From NCBI RefSeq assembly GCF_016917355.1, contig NZ_CP070304.1:4030001-4094000 (forward strand): DNA of 64,000 nt, read 5' to 3'. Shown in pieces: positions 9,713 to 19,975 of the stretch (position 1 is its first letter; the number at the start of each line of letters is the position of its first letter). The notes beneath the pieces were generated by a model that searched no databases, was not told the origin of the DNA, and saw only the letters and a program-made list of their open reading frames with translations. The translations under genes were made by a program, and so were the position numbers. This DNA is from Glaciimonas sp. PAMC28666. Lineage in GTDB: Bacteria; Pseudomonadota; Gammaproteobacteria; Burkholderiales; Burkholderiaceae_D.

Positions 9713-10430
9713 CTCTCTTCAATCCAACGATAACGGTCACAGCATGAACGAAATTATCTTGTCGAGCCGCGGCTTGGGAAAAACCTTTACCCAAGGCAGC
9801 TACTCGGTCAAGGTGTTGAGTGGCATTAATATCGACGTGGTGAAAGGTGAGCAGGTCGCTATCGTGGGCGCATCTGGCTCGGGCAAGTCCACCTTGCTGC
9901 ATCTTTTGGGCGGGCTGGATACACCGACGACCGGCGGTGTCACATTGTTAGGCAAAGATCTGAGCAATCTGGGCGAGAAAGCGCGGGGTGATCTGCGCAA
10001 TACTGCGCTGGGCTTCGTCTATCAGTTTCATCACTTGTTACCTGAATTTTCTGCACTCGACAACGTCGCCATGCCGTTGATGATTCGCCGTCTCAGCCGA
10101 AAAGACGCGCAAGAGCAAGCACATGCCGTGTTGTCGCGGGTGGGTTTGGCTAATCGCGTGATTCATGTTCCTGGCGAGTTGTCTGGTGGTGAACGTCAGC
10201 GCGTGGCGCTGGCGCGGGCTTTGGTCACACAACCAGCCTGTGTGCTGGCCGATGAGCCGACGGGTAATCTGGATCGCGCCACAGCACAAATGACCTTTGA
10301 TTTGATGCTGGAATTGTCGCAAACGATGGGAACCGCATTTGTAATCGTTACCCATGACATTGAACTGGCACGACGTTGCGGCCGTATTTTGCGCTTGTCT
10401 GACAACGGTTTAGAGCCGTATGTTGATTAA
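9705..10430 (+). CDS. lolD: Lipoprotein-releasing system ATP-binding protein LolD
   Basis: ATPase subunit that powers lipoprotein release by LolC/E. Visible motifs are Walker [10 protein letters not shown] (about residue 55), the Q-loop region [12 protein letters not shown], the signature [15 protein letters not shown], Walker [13 protein letters not shown] and the switch His in IVTHD. The start at 9705 has GGAGG at 9691-9695 and overlaps the lolC stop, indicating translational coupling. A second in-frame ATG at 9744 aligns better with the E. coli N-terminus and remains an alternative. Length 241 aa, normal for the family. Confidence 0.96.
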   Translation: MNNSLQSNDNGHSMNEIILSSRGLGKTFTQGSYSVKVLSGINIDVVKGEQVAIVGASGSGKSTLLHLLGGLDTPTTGGVTLLGKDLSNLGEKARGDLRNTALGFVYQFHHLLPEFSALDNVAMPLMIRRLSRKDAQEQAHAVLSRVGLANRVIHVPGELSGGERQRVALARALVTQPACVLADEPTGNLDRATAQMTFDLMLELSQTMGTAFVIVTHDIELARRCGRILRLSDNGLEPYVD

Positions 10431-10451
10431 TGCCGATGAGGCATTAATTTT
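10426..10451 (+). terminator. Intrinsic terminator overlapping the lolD stop codon
   Basis: ATTAATGCC (10426-10434) and GGCATTAAT (10440-10448) form a perfect 9-bp stem with loop GATGA, followed by TTT. The left arm includes the lolD TAA stop. The U-tract is short, so efficiency is uncertain. Confidence 0.6.
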
Positions 10452-10470
10452 CTGAGGTCGCGGTGCGCCG

Positions 10471-11427
10471 TCATTTGATCAGGGGTTTGTTTTGGCCAGA
10501 TGGATCACCATTGTTGGCGTGATCGGGGCGCTCGGATTGCTCGGGGACGACAACCAGTTGATCACGCAGACTACCGAAATACAGGGCGTATTGACGCGTG
10601 AACTGCGCGCCAAAAAAGAAAATTTGCGCTGAGTAATAAATCCAGAGAAGTAATGCCATCACTGAACCCGCTGCGCCATAACTCGACGCGGTACCGCTGT
10701 TGCCCAGATAAACCCCGATCAGCATCTTACCCACTATGAATAGTGCGGCAGTGCCGATTGCGCCGATGCAAACGTCGCGCCAGGGCAATTTGGTTTGCGG
10801 CAACAGGCGGTAAATGGAGGCAAACAGCGTGGCAATGACAGCGAACGAGAAAAGGGAGGATATAAAGGGCAGGATAATGGGGATGTCACCCAAAAAACTA
10901 CTCCAGTATTTTTGTAATACTGCTAGCGCGGCGCTAATCACCAGCGACACCAGTAATAAAAAAGCCAGAACCAAGACCAGCCCGAAGGATAGCAAGCGGG
11001 TTTGTATCAACGTCATGAAGCCGGATGTCTGAGTGCGTTTTACGTACCAGATTTCGTCCAGACTATCTTTTAACTCCGAAAAAACGGTGGTTGCACCGAC
11101 TATTAACGCGATTGTTGCAATCGTTGTTGCAACCACGCCTGATTGACTGCTATGGACGGCGGCCAGCAGAAGTTGAATCGCACTTGCGCCGGTTGGGCCA
11201 ATCAGGCCGGATAATTGACCGACGATCTCACCCTGAGCAGCTTGCTGCCCAAACACGGCACCGGCAATGGCGATCACCAGAACCAGAACCGGCGCCATGG
11301 AAAATAAAGTATAGAACGCCAACGCTGCGCCTTTGCTGCCAGACCGTTGCCGCAGAGACTCTTGAACCGTGCTGATCAGCATGGCGCGTATGCGAGGAGG
11401 GATCAGAGATTTTAGATGAAGTTTCAT
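10471..11427 (-). CDS. YihY/BrkB-family inner-membrane protein
   Basis: Polytopic membrane protein of the YihY/UPF0761 (virulence factor BrkB) family. The family is often mis-called ribonuclease BN; it has no demonstrated nuclease activity. Family signatures are QRSGSKGAALAFYTLFSMAP near the N-terminus, the GATTVFSELKDSLDEIW block and SYGAAGSVMALLLWIYYSAQIFFFGAQFT near the C-terminus. About six hydrophobic segments are visible. The start MKLHLKSLIPP at 11427 (318 aa) fits family length better than the in-frame start at 11526. It is convergent with lolD; its role in cells is unknown. Confidence 0.88.
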   Translation of the reverse strand: MKLHLKSLIPPRIRAMLISTVQESLRQRSGSKGAALAFYTLFSMAPVLVLVIAIAGAVFGQQAAQGEIVGQLSGLIGPTGASAIQLLLAAVHSSQSGVVATTIATIALIVGATTVFSELKDSLDEIWYVKRTQTSGFMTLIQTRLLSFGLVLVLAFLLLVSLVISAALAVLQKYWSSFLGDIPIILPFISSLFSFAVIATLFASIYRLLPQTKLPWRDVCIGAIGTAALFIVGKMLIGVYLGNSGTASSYGAAGSVMALLLWIYYSAQIFFFGAQFTRQYALYFGSLRDQLVVVPEQSERPDHANNGDPSGQNKPLIK

Positions 11428-11591
11428 GGTTTTTGCCTGATGCAATGTCGTCCATGGAATGCGGTTCTCTAACGCTTGTTGATTATTTCTCTCGTCAAAG
11501 CCACGCCCGGTCGAAAAATAGTGCATTAAATTCGGCTAATCTACGCTTCCTGCCTGCTTTTTGCTGCGCTCTCTCACTCCAGCGATGGACA

Positions 11592-12077
11592 TCAAAGTCC
11601 AAAGCGCGAGTGTTCAAAACGCGGATCCGGTCCATTTTCAAGCTTGCGGACGATGCCGGCTTCATCGAAGTACACCGTCATCAGGGAATTCCAAACGCCG
11701 CTTTCTTTGAAGCCGTAATTCCAGCCTTCAAGTTTTACTCTGCTGTAAAAAATGGTATCAAGCGGATGTCCAACGATGAGCAGGACATCATTTTTGGTCG
11801 CCTGACCTACCTTGATAGTGGCAAATTGCTCAAGTGTCAATACTTGCTTATAAGATATTAAGCGGCCATCTGGGCTTATCCTTGCCATATGGGTTTCCTG
11901 GCCAAACGCACCCTGATCATATTCTAACAGGCGTTCATTGCCTTCCTGATAGGTTGCGTTCGGTTTGCCGAGGCGGCTGATTACCTGGGATTCCGGGTCG
12001 CCCGGGTTGACCGGAACTGCACAGCCAGCTAGCGTAATGGATAAACCGACGAGCAGGGCTTGGGAAAGGTTTTTCAT
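11592..12077 (-). CDS. BamE/SmpA-OmlA-like outer-membrane lipoprotein
   Basis: Starts MKNLSQALLVGLSITLAGC at 12077, with GAGGAAG immediately upstream. A short signal peptide ends in the lipobox LAGC, giving a mature lipoprotein of about 142 aa. It carries SmpA/OmlA-type elements: ESQVISRLGKPNATYQEGNE and, more clearly, IKVGQATKNDVLLIVGHP around residue 95. In BamE-type proteins such elements form the alpha/beta fold that binds BAM complex or peptidoglycan partners. It is probably not BamE itself, since it lacks the usual adjacent fur and is longer. It is divergent from rpsO. A longer in-frame reading from 12257 would hide the signal peptide and is rejected. Confidence 0.82.
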   Translation of the reverse strand: MKNLSQALLVGLSITLAGCAVPVNPGDPESQVISRLGKPNATYQEGNERLLEYDQGAFGQETHMARISPDGRLISYKQVLTLEQFATIKVGQATKNDVLLIVGHPLDTIFYSRVKLEGWNYGFKESGVWNSLMTVYFDEAGIVRKLENGPDPRFEHSRFGL

Positions 12078-12256
12078 GTTGGCTTCCTCGAAGATTGCTG
12101 GATTTATGGGATCGAATATAATTAGGACCGTCTTTATTGCGCTTAATTCCGGGCATGTTTCAATGGGCGTATCAGCTTTAAAAAAGGGAGCGGAAGTACC
12201 AATATGATAATGCCTGAGTGACATTATGAGGTGCAACGGATTCCTGCGCTGGGGCA

Positions 12257-12285
12257 TTGAACCTGAACAGGTTTTGCTATATACT
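12257..12285 (+). promoter_or_regulatory. Sigma-70 promoter of rpsO
   Basis: TTGAAC (12257-12262), a 17-bp spacer and TATACT (12280-12285) form a near-consensus housekeeping promoter. The predicted transcript start near 12292 leaves a leader of about 80 nt before rpsO. Confidence 0.7.
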
Positions 12286-12374
12286 GCGCCTCTGGTCTAT
12301 GTAGGCCATTTTTAATATTGTAATCACGGTATATGGGGTTTCTCACTCTGTACACCGCTTGTGAAAGGTAAGTA

Positions 12375-12644
12375 ATGACTATCGAAAAAACAGCTAAGGC
12401 CGCTATTGTCGCTGACAATGCACGCGCGCAAAATGATACTGGTTCGCCAGAAGTGCAAGTCGCTTTGTTGACAGCACGTATCAACGACCTTAATGGTCAC
12501 TTTAAAGCCCATGCCAAGGATCACCATTCCCGTCGCGGTCTGATCATGATGGTTAACCGTCGTAAGAGCCTGTTGTCTTATCTGAAAAGTAAGGACCTCG
12601 GTCGTTACCGTTCGCTGATCGAAAAACTCGGTTTGCGTAAGTAA
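12375..12644 (+). CDS. rpsO: 30S ribosomal protein S15
   Basis: Primary 16S rRNA-binding protein of the platform. The 89-aa length and motifs [39 protein letters not shown] and [10 protein letters not shown] are diagnostic. AAGGTAAGT precedes the ATG. In enterobacteria S15 represses its own mRNA and is cotranscribed with pnp. Here a terminator-like hairpin follows, so part of the transcripts probably stop before pnp. Confidence 0.98.
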   Translation: MTIEKTAKAAIVADNARAQNDTGSPEVQVALLTARINDLNGHFKAHAKDHHSRRGLIMMVNRRKSLLSYLKSKDLGRYRSLIEKLGLRK

Positions 12645-12738
12645 TAGGCCAATAGGCTTGTTAATAGGCTTGTCATCGATCTCCAATCTTTTGTTTCGAT
12701 CTTTCGTGACAACGTTGTTGGTCGAACGATAGGTAAAG

Positions 12739-12770
12739 TGCCTGCGTCAGTCTCTGATGCGGGCATTTTT
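12739..12770 (+). terminator. Intrinsic terminator after rpsO
   Basis: TGCCTGCGTC and GATGCGGGCA pair over 10 bp with G-U wobbles, separated by AGTCTCT and followed by TTTTT. It lies 95 bp after rpsO and about 225 bp before pnp. Confidence 0.65.
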
Positions 12771-12994
12771 GCTATTGGTCAGGAGTTTTTGTTCGCAAAT
12801 GCAGGAGTAAGAAGCCAGATTGTCGCAAAGTTTGATTTAAGCGAATTAAGCGCATTGATCGAATAACGCGTCTTATCTGGATGTAATTCGCAACGAGACG
12901 TTTTTTTACTGTCAATAAGAAGTGAGGTAATCGTCTGTGGTGAGGTGAACGACAGCCCCTGAAAATCTGTCGGTAAAATTAGAGAGGAAATATC
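12771..12994 (+). promoter_or_regulatory. pnp leader region
   Basis: Gene-free spacer between the rpsO terminator and pnp. It contains a short stem CGTCT (12869-12873) / AGACG (12896-12900) followed by seven T, resembling a weak terminator or attenuator, and GAGGAAA as the pnp ribosome-binding site. In E. coli the pnp leader is cleaved by RNase III and then autoregulated by PNPase. Whether that occurs here cannot be seen; no long RNase III-type stem is obvious. Confidence 0.35.
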
Positions 12995-15142
12995 GTGTTT
13001 AATAAAGTTACTAAGACTTTCCAGTACGGCCAGCATCAAGTGACGTTGGAAACCGGCGAAATCGCTCGTCAGGCTTCTGGCGCAGTATTGGTATCCATTG
13101 AAGATACCGTTATTCTGGCTACCGTGGTTGCACGTAAAGATGCCAAACCGGGTCAAGATTTTTTCCCGTTGACTGTTGATTATGTTGAGAAAACCTACGC
13201 TGCCGGTCGTATTCCAGGTGGTTTCTTCAAGCGTGAAGGTCGTCCTTCAGAGAAAGAAACACTGACATCGCGTCTGATCGATCGTCCGATCCGTCCGTTG
13301 TTCCCAGAAGGTTACATGAACGAAGTGCAAGTGATCATTCACGTGCTGTCGGTCAATCCTGAAATCGATCCTGACATCGCTGCGATGATCGGTGCATCGG
13401 CTGCATTGTCCGTTTCTGGCGTGCCATTCTCAGGCCCGGTCGGAGCTGCACGCGTCGGTTACATCGACGGTCAGTACGTTCTGAACCCAACCACGACACA
13501 ATTGAAGACATCGTTGCTGGATCTGGTTGTTGCCGGTACTGAAGCAGCAGTGTTGATGGTTGAATCAGAAGCCAAACAATTGTCTGAAGAAGTCATGTTG
13601 GGTGCGGTTGTTTACGGCCATGAGCAAATGAAAGCGGTTATTGACGCGATTCATGATCTGGTACGCGATGGTGGCAAACCAGAAATTCAATGGAGCCCGG
13701 CACCGAAGAATGAAGCGCTGATCGCTAGCGTGACAGATTTGGCAGAAGCCGATCTTCGTTTGGCCTATCAAACTAAAGATAAGCAAGCGCGTACCGCTCA
13801 GCTTAAAGATGCTGTGAGCAAAGTGCATGTTGCATTAGCCGGCATCGCAGCTGCGAACAATTCTCCAGCACCGGACAGCTCCGAAGTCGGCAACATCATA
13901 TTTGATCTGGAAGCTAAAATCGTTCGTTCGCAAATTCTGGATGGCGAACCACGTATTGACGGTCGCGATACACGCACTGTGCGTCCAATCACGATCCGAA
14001 CCGGTGTATTGCCACGTACGCATGGTTCCGCTTTGTTCACTCGTGGCGAAACGCAAGCATTGGTTATCGCAACGTTGGGTACTGCACGCGACGAGCAAAA
14101 AATTGATGCGTTGATGGGCGAGTACTCAGATCGCTTCATGCTGCATTACAACATGCCTCCGTTCGCTACTGGCGAAACAGGTCGGGTAGGCACCCCGAAG
14201 CGTCGTGAAATTGGTCATGGCCGTTTGGCTAAGCGCGCATTGTTGGCAGCACTGCCAGCACCGGAAGATTTCAGCTACTCCGTACGTCTGGTGTCAGAAA
14301 TTACTGAGTCTAATGGTTCATCGTCGATGGCTTCGGTCTGTGGCGGATGTCTGGCATTGATGGACGCTGGCGTGCCGATGCAAGGCCACGTTGCTGGTAT
14401 CGCTATGGGTTTGATCAAAGACGGCGGCAAATTCGCAGTGTTGACAGACATTTTGGGCGATGAAGATCACCTCGGCGACATGGATTTCAAAGTTGCTGGT
14501 ACTGCAAACGGTATCACCGCGTTGCAAATGGATATCAAAATCCAGGGTATCACCAAGGAAATCATGCAAGTCGCTTTGGCGCAAGCTAAAGTCGGCCGTA
14601 TCCATATTTTGGGTGAGATGGAAAAAGCAGTGCCAAGCGGTTCCCAATCGGAACTGTCTGACTTTGCACCGCGTCTGATTACGGTCAAGATCAATCCGGA
14701 AAAAATCCGTGACGTGATCGGTAAAGGCGGCGCGGTAATTCGTGCGTTGACAGAAGAAACAGGTACTCAGATCGATATCAGCGATGAAGGCGTTGTTACC
14801 ATCGCTTCAGTTGATGCTGCCGCCGGTCAAGAAGCCAAACGCCGTATCGAAGAACTGACAGCTTCAGTTGAAGTTGGCAAGATCTACGAAGGCACAGTAT
14901 TGAAGTTACTGGACTTCGGCGCGATCGTTCAAGTGTTGCCGGGCAAAGACGGCTTGTTGCACATCAGCCAGATTGCCAACGAGCGCGTCAATGCGGTCGC
15001 TGACTATCTGAAAGAAGGCCAGCAAGTCAAAGTTAAAGTCCTGGAAACTGATGACCGTGGTCGTTTGAAATTGTCGATGAAGGCGGCTCAGGAAGCTGGC
15101 GATGTTGCTTCGGCACCAACGCATGCTGATCCTGCTGTATAA
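12995..15142 (+). CDS. pnp: Polyribonucleotide nucleotidyltransferase (PNPase)
   Basis: Phosphorolytic 3'-5' exoribonuclease and degradosome partner. The 715-aa protein starts at GTG 12995 with GAGGAAA upstream. Two RNase PH-like domains are visible: the first with [23 protein letters not shown], the second with [16 protein letters not shown] and the catalytic-site region [20 protein letters not shown]. They are followed by a KH domain ([20 protein letters not shown], about residue 567) and an S1 domain ([18 protein letters not shown], about residue 627). Length and domain order match the family exactly. Confidence 0.99.
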   Translation: MFNKVTKTFQYGQHQVTLETGEIARQASGAVLVSIEDTVILATVVARKDAKPGQDFFPLTVDYVEKTYAAGRIPGGFFKREGRPSEKETLTSRLIDRPIRPLFPEGYMNEVQVIIHVLSVNPEIDPDIAAMIGASAALSVSGVPFSGPVGAARVGYIDGQYVLNPTTTQLKTSLLDLVVAGTEAAVLMVESEAKQLSEEVMLGAVVYGHEQMKAVIDAIHDLVRDGGKPEIQWSPAPKNEALIASVTDLAEADLRLAYQTKDKQARTAQLKDAVSKVHVALAGIAAANNSPAPDSSEVGNIIFDLEAKIVRSQILDGEPRIDGRDTRTVRPITIRTGVLPRTHGSALFTRGETQALVIATLGTARDEQKIDALMGEYSDRFMLHYNMPPFATGETGRVGTPKRREIGHGRLAKRALLAALPAPEDFSYSVRLVSEITESNGSSSMASVCGGCLALMDAGVPMQGHVAGIAMGLIKDGGKFAVLTDILGDEDHLGDMDFKVAGTANGITALQMDIKIQGITKEIMQVALAQAKVGRIHILGEMEKAVPSGSQSELSDFAPRLITVKINPEKIRDVIGKGGAVIRALTEETGTQIDISDEGVVTIASVDAAAGQEAKRRIEELTASVEVGKIYEGTVLKLLDFGAIVQVLPGKDGLLHISQIANERVNAVADYLKEGQQVKVKVLETDDRGRLKLSMKAAQEAGDVASAPTHADPAV

Positions 15143-15170
15143 GAGGCTGAACTAGCTTTAGCTTTCTAAA

Positions 15171-15212
15171 AACCGTCCGAGATGCTGTTTGCATCTCGGA
15201 CGGTTTTTTTTT
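15171..15212 (+). terminator. Strong intrinsic terminator after pnp
   Basis: CCGTCCGAGATGC (15173-15185) and GCATCTCGGACGG (15191-15203) form a perfect 13-bp stem with loop TGTTT, followed by a nine-T run. Confidence 0.93.
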
Positions 15213-15260
15213 GCTCGAATTTTACTGGTCGTTGGGTCCGGGAATGCGAGCGAGAATAAA

Positions 15261-15296
15261 AAAACCGCCAGGAGATTAGCCAAGGCGGTTTTTTGT
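15261..15296 (-). terminator. Intrinsic terminator for the ferredoxin reductase gene
   Basis: AACCGCC (15263-15269) and GGCGGTT (15284-15290) form a stem flanked by A-runs and T-runs on both sides, so it can work in both directions. On the minus strand it lies about 70 bp after the reductase stop codon and ends in eight T. Confidence 0.75.
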
Positions 15297-15367
15297 TTTG
15301 AGGTTACCTTCAGGTCTCGCTTTATGCTCAGACCTATGGCAAATTTCAGCGGTGATTCAAATACAAA

Positions 15368-16468
15368 TCAATCGAATACCGGCGACTCAACACCCAGGAT
15401 TTTGTGCAGTTTAGGTGACGTGGTCGTGTATTGCATGTGGATCTTCTTGTCAGGGAAGATGTACGGTGCAGCGCCAAACGCAGCCAGTGCGGCTTCGTGG
15501 AAACCGGACAAAATCAGTTTTTTCTTACCGGGATAAGTGTTGATATCACCGACCGCAAAAATGCCGGGGATATTGGTTTCAAATTTCTCGGTATCGACGA
15601 CTTTCAATTGCTTGCGTTCGATGTCAAGGCTCCACTCGGCGATAGGGCCTAACTTTGGCGACAGGCCGAAGAAAACCAACAGTGTGTCCAGCGGCATGCG
15701 ACGGGTGACGCCATCGGGGCCGGTGACCTTAATTTCGGACAGTTTGCCGTCTTTGACTTCATGACCAGTGACTTGACCGACCAGGAACTGCATTTCGAAT
15801 TCTTCACACAGCTGCTTCATTTTGGCAACTGAGGCCGGCGCAGCACGGAAGTCCTCACGGCGATGCAACAGCACAACGGATTCTGCTTTACCTACCAGAT
15901 TCAACGCCCAGTCCAGCGCCGAGTCTCCACCACCGCAAATCACCAGATTTTTTCCGTGGAACTGAAGCGGATCTTTTACACGATAGAACAGTTGCGAATC
16001 GTTGAACTGGTCGATTCCTTCGCTCTTGATCGTGCGTGGTTGGAACGATCCTACGCCAGCAGCAATGAAGATGGTTTTGGTGATGAACCGGGTGCCGACC
16101 GAGGTTTCTACGTTGAAGCGATTATCTTCGCGACGCTCCACCACGGTGACTTCCTGGCTTAAGTGGAAGGTCGGGTCGAAGGGGGCGATTTGCTTTAGCA
16201 AATTGTCGGTTAATTCTTGCCCGGTGCAGACCGGCACTGCAGGGATGTCATAAATCGGTTTGTCTGGGTAGAGTTCGACGCATTGGCCGCCAACCACAGG
16301 CAGCGAGTCGATTACGTGCGCTTTGATCTCAAGCAGACCGAGCTCGAATACCTGAAACAGGCCGACCGGGCCAGCGCCGATAATGACGGCATCGGCTTCT
16401 ATCGGTGCGTTGTGGCTATTGTTGATAATAGGTAGAGTAGATGCATCCATCTTGGCGCTGGTTTCCAT
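15368..16468 (-). CDS. Ferredoxin--NADP reductase, thioredoxin-reductase-like (ONFR/YumC type)
   Basis: FAD enzyme passing electrons between NADPH and ferredoxin. The FAD-binding motif [11 protein letters not shown] is near residue 27, [18 protein letters not shown] follows, and the NAD(P)-binding motif [16 protein letters not shown] is in the middle. The C-terminal FAD-contact segment is [18 protein letters not shown]. There is no CxxC redox pair, which separates it from true thioredoxin reductase. The start [10 protein letters not shown] (16468) gives about 366 aa; in-frame alternatives are TTG 16504 and ATG 16450. Its neighbour fdxA, on the same strand 260 bp upstream, is the likely partner ferredoxin. 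Confidence 0.93.
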   Translation of the reverse strand: METSAKMDASTLPIINNSHNAPIEADAVIIGAGPVGLFQVFELGLLEIKAHVIDSLPVVGGQCVELYPDKPIYDIPAVPVCTGQELTDNLLKQIAPFDPTFHLSQEVTVVERREDNRFNVETSVGTRFITKTIFIAAGVGSFQPRTIKSEGIDQFNDSQLFYRVKDPLQFHGKNLVICGGGDSALDWALNLVGKAESVVLLHRREDFRAAPASVAKMKQLCEEFEMQFLVGQVTGHEVKDGKLSEIKVTGPDGVTRRMPLDTLLVFFGLSPKLGPIAEWSLDIERKQLKVVDTEKFETNIPGIFAVGDINTYPGKKKLILSGFHEAALAAFGAAPYIFPDKKIHMQYTTTSPKLHKILGVESPVFD

Positions 16469-16728
16469 ACGACTATCTGATTCCTGTTTGAGTTGGTCCC
16501 CCAACCGTCACTGCAGGCAATGGCGACTGGTATTGGCTAGTTGTGGCGCAGCCGCTGCAGTGTCGCCTCGGCTATCTATCGCATTTTTTTGGCTAGCTCC
16601 CTGCTGCGGGGGACCGTCTTTCGCAGAAGGGAGTATTTGGCGAAAAATGCCTAAAACATTTAAATAACGGCGGTTAGCAGCACTCTTGCTAATGGCCTTA
16701 TTTTGTTCGCGTTTGATCGCTTTTCACA

Positions 16729-17052
16729 TTAACGCTGTAGAAGATGCAACTTTTCTGTCACGTCTTTGAAATCGTCAGCGTCCGGCAATGGCGGAATGGT
16801 CTTGGTGATCGACGGCCAGAAGCGTGACAGGTCTTCATTCATTTTAATGAATTGCTGTTGATCGGCGGGAACGTCTTCTTCTGCGTAAATCGCATTCACT
16901 GGACATTCAGCAACACAGACGGCGCAATCAATACACTCATCCGGATCGATTGATAGGAAATTCGGGCCTTGGCGGAAGCAATCAACCGGGCAAACATCCA
17001 CGCAATCGGTATAGCGACAGCTGATGCAAGATTCGGTCACAACGTGGGTCAT
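16729..17052 (-). CDS. fdxA: 7Fe ferredoxin FdxA
   Basis: Small electron carrier with one 3Fe-4S and one 4Fe-4S cluster. In the 107-aa protein the cysteine spacing matches Azotobacter ferredoxin I: C9, C17 and C21 in ESCISCRYTDCVDVCPVDC, then the CIDCAVCVAECP block for the second cluster. The C-terminal extension (PSITKTIPPLPDADDF) is typical of proteobacterial FdxA. It probably works with the reductase encoded just downstream. Confidence 0.97.
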   Translation of the reverse strand: MTHVVTESCISCRYTDCVDVCPVDCFRQGPNFLSIDPDECIDCAVCVAECPVNAIYAEEDVPADQQQFIKMNEDLSRFWPSITKTIPPLPDADDFKDVTEKLHLLQR

Positions 17053-17504
17053 AACAACAGTCCAATCTGTAAGTATTACTTGAAGCGGAAGCGAGTCAAA
17101 GAGTTACGCCGGTTACGCCAAAAAATTCTAACGGAAACCGTGCGGGCATAATTCTAACAAGCTCATAGTCGCAAAGCACTGTATTTTAAGGTAATTCCCT
17201 ATTTCCTACAAACTGCGGTTATATAGAATTCATATAAGCAAATTCACAATTTCGGTTTAGCCCCTTTTGGCAACCCCGGAAATGGCTTTATGCAGCCATT
17301 AATGAAACGACGACCGGAGCGAGGACCGCTTATTTTTGCCTTTAACGCGCATTTATTGGAGCATAGCAATAAAAGCCACTTCCGGTTGCGGCGGGGTGAA
17401 AAATTAGCTAGGGTGTCAACTTTTGTGGCATCTTTGAATGACGGCTAACTATTTGTCCGCACGTTTATTTTACGAATATATTTTATGAAGTGGCAGTGAA
17501 AAAT
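17053..17504. other. Gene-free region between divergent fdxA and CDF transporter
   Basis: No supported gene. It contains a perfect 7-bp hairpin AATGGCT (17281-17287) / AGCCATT (17294-17300) with a 6-nt loop and no T-run, and an AT-rich stretch (17461-17484) that may carry the promoter of the transporter gene. A five-codon open frame (ATG at 17484 to TGA) precedes the transporter start and may be chance. I match no known metal riboswitch here. Confidence 0.4.
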
Positions 17505-18458
17505 ATGGCAACTCATACCGAAGGTTCAACCAAGGCGATTTTTTATGCATTAGGTGCTAATGGCGGTATTGCCCTGGCGAAATTCGTCGCTGCGTTATTT
17601 ACCGGTTCCGGCGCGATGCTGGCGGAAGCGATTCACTCCCTGGCAGATTGCACCAATCAGGTTTTTCTTTTGATCGGATTGAAAGAATCAAAAAAGGCCG
17701 CGAATGACGCCCATCCGATGGGTTACGCACGGGTAGTGTATTTCTGGGCCATGATGGTGGCGATATTGTTGTTTTTTGTCGGTGGCGCGTTTTCGGTCAT
17801 GGAGGGCATCAAACATCTGAACAATCCGGAGCCAATCAGTAATCCATGGGTGGCGATAGGGGTGCTCGGCATTTCCGTGGTGCTGGAAGCGTTTTCACTG
17901 CGTGGCGCGATGCTTGAAATTCGGAAAATCTCCCACGGGCAATCTTTCTTCCGCTGGTTTCGTGAAACCCGCCAGTCGGAACTAATGGTAGTAGCAGGGG
18001 AGGATATCGCAGCGTTAGCCGGACTAGCATTGGCATTTGTCGCAGTGGTACTCACCGTCATTACCGGTAATCCACTGTGGGATGCCTGTGGATCAATTTC
18101 AGTCGGCCTGTTGCTGATGATCGTTGCGATCATTGTGATGCGCGAGGTAAAGGCGATGGTGACGGGTGAATCGGCTGCACCTGAACTCCATGCTGCGATT
18201 AAAGCGCATATCGAAGGTCATGCGGCGATTGATAATGTGATGAATTTGATTTCGATGCAATGGGGCCACCAGATAATGATCGCAGTTCAGGCCGAGATGC
18301 GACCGCAACCTTCGGACATCGCGCTTGTGGATGCCATCAACGATATCGAAGCCGGCATTCAGTCACGCTGGCCGCAAGTTGTGTGGTGCTTTTTTGAGCC
18401 GGATCGGAAGAAACCGCCGCGAGACGCCCCGGAGAACGAATTGTCGAGCTATCCCTAA
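17490..18458 (+). CDS. Cation diffusion facilitator family transporter (ZnT9-like subgroup)
   Basis: Inner-membrane metal/proton antiporter homologue of about 322 aa (GTG 17490; ATG 17505 is also possible). The first metal-site helix reads [13 protein letters not shown], the normal HxxxD pair. In the fifth helix the usual second HxxxD is replaced by [12 protein letters not shown], an E-D arrangement I associate with the SLC30A9/ZnT9-like branch. Metal specificity therefore should not be inferred from zinc-type CDF proteins. The C-terminal cytoplasmic domain (about residues 205-310) ends with a polar tail. The 3' end is followed at 140 bp by pncB. Confidence 0.88.
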   Translation: MAVKNMATHTEGSTKAIFYALGANGGIALAKFVAALFTGSGAMLAEAIHSLADCTNQVFLLIGLKESKKAANDAHPMGYARVVYFWAMMVAILLFFVGGAFSVMEGIKHLNNPEPISNPWVAIGVLGISVVLEAFSLRGAMLEIRKISHGQSFFRWFRETRQSELMVVAGEDIAALAGLALAFVAVVLTVITGNPLWDACGSISVGLLLMIVAIIVMREVKAMVTGESAAPELHAAIKAHIEGHAAIDNVMNLISMQWGHQIMIAVQAEMRPQPSDIALVDAINDIEAGIQSRWPQVVWCFFEPDRKKPPRDAPENELSSYP

Positions 18459-18597
18459 ATGCCGGGAACGCCGATTTGTAAGGTTACAAACGATCATTCT
18501 GGTTTCGTGCGTTAATTTTTTGACCGTTAATAAAGATAGCATCGGAGATCACATCGCAGATCATCGGATGGCCCACACCACTTTCTATTTTCTCACC

Positions 18598-19788
18598 ATG
18601 ATTATTCGCTCACTTCTCGATACCGATCTTTATAAATTCACCATGATGCAGGTGGTTTTGCATCATTTCCCGGCTGCGGATGTGGAGTATCGGTATAAAT
18701 GCCGCAACGAAGGTATTGATCTGACGCCTTATGTCGATGAAATTCGCGACGAAATTGCGGGCCTGTGTCGGCTACGCTTTCAGGAGGAAGAGCTTGAATA
18801 TTTGCTGAGTTTGCGCTTTATAAAGAGCGACTTTGTCGATTTTTTAAGTCTCTTTCACCTTCAGCAAAAATACATCACGGTGCAACCTTCTGCGGCGAAC
18901 AACGGTGAAATTGATATCTCCGTAAAAGGCCCTTGGCTGCATACGATCTTATTCGAAGTGCCGGTATTGGCAATTGTTAACGAAGTGTACTTTCGCGCTA
19001 CGCAACGCACGCCAGATATAACGGAAGGCCGAAAGCGCTTGCATAACAAAATGGCCCTTATCCGGGATGATCCTGCGATGGCGGGCTGCAAGGTCGCGGA
19101 TTACGGCACCCGGCGCCGCTTTTCGCGGAGCTGGCACGAGGAGGTGGTGCAAACCATGCAACGCGATTTCGTTGACCATCTGGCCGGTACGTCAAATGTC
19201 TATTTCGCTATGAAGTTTGGTTTGATTCCCCTTGGAACAATGGCGCATGAATACTTGCAGGCCTGTCAGGCGCTGGGACCGCGTCTTCGCGATTCCCAGA
19301 TCTATGCCTTTGAAATGTGGGGTAAAGAATATCGGGGAGATTTGGGAATTGCGTTATCCGACGTATATGGAATGACCGCCTTTCTGCGCGATTTCGATAT
19401 GTTTTTTTGCAAGCTGTTTGATGGCGCACGCCACGATTCGGGCGATCCATTTGAATGGGGTGAACGATTAATACAACAATTTAAGGACAATCGCGTTGAC
19501 CCTGCGACTAAAACCCTGGTTTTTTCGGATAGTCTGGATTTTAGCAAAGTCACCGCTTTATATTTACGTTTCAAGGATCGCGCGCGGGTCGCGTTCGGCG
19601 TCGGAACCAATCTGACCAATGATTTGGGTTATACGCCATTACAAATTGTCATGAAAATGATCCGTTGCAACGGCCAACCGGTGGCCAAATTGTCGGATAC
19701 GCCATCAAAAAATATGTGTGAAGATGCAGCGTATGTGAATTATTTGCGGCAAGTGTTTGAAATTGCTGATGTGTTAAACAAGGGATAG
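18598..19788 (+). CDS. pncB: Nicotinate phosphoribosyltransferase
   Basis: Converts nicotinate, PRPP and ATP to nicotinate mononucleotide in NAD salvage. The start [18 protein letters not shown] at 18598 gives 396 aa, close to E. coli PncB (400 aa), and the [11 protein letters not shown] opening is diagnostic. Other family blocks are [17 protein letters not shown], which includes the His that is autophosphorylated in the family, [22 protein letters not shown] and [18 protein letters not shown]. In-frame codons upstream to 18325 overlap the preceding gene and are not part of the protein. Confidence 0.97.
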   Translation: MIIRSLLDTDLYKFTMMQVVLHHFPAADVEYRYKCRNEGIDLTPYVDEIRDEIAGLCRLRFQEEELEYLLSLRFIKSDFVDFLSLFHLQQKYITVQPSAANNGEIDISVKGPWLHTILFEVPVLAIVNEVYFRATQRTPDITEGRKRLHNKMALIRDDPAMAGCKVADYGTRRRFSRSWHEEVVQTMQRDFVDHLAGTSNVYFAMKFGLIPLGTMAHEYLQACQALGPRLRDSQIYAFEMWGKEYRGDLGIALSDVYGMTAFLRDFDMFFCKLFDGARHDSGDPFEWGERLIQQFKDNRVDPATKTLVFSDSLDFSKVTALYLRFKDRARVAFGVGTNLTNDLGYTPLQIVMKMIRCNGQPVAKLSDTPSKNMCEDAAYVNYLRQVFEIADVLNKG

Positions 19789-19975
19789 ACAAAGGGTAGA
19801 AACGTGTTGAAACGGGTTGAGGCGGGTAAGCATTACTTTGTCCCATAATGGCATCGTGTAATAAATGCTATTAGTCATTATGAAAAAAGTTGATATAAGG
19901 TGATATTCTTTTAATCACAAAATTTCGTACAAGTTAAACCCGCTTAAAATGAGGCACTTTTATCTGATTCGAAAG

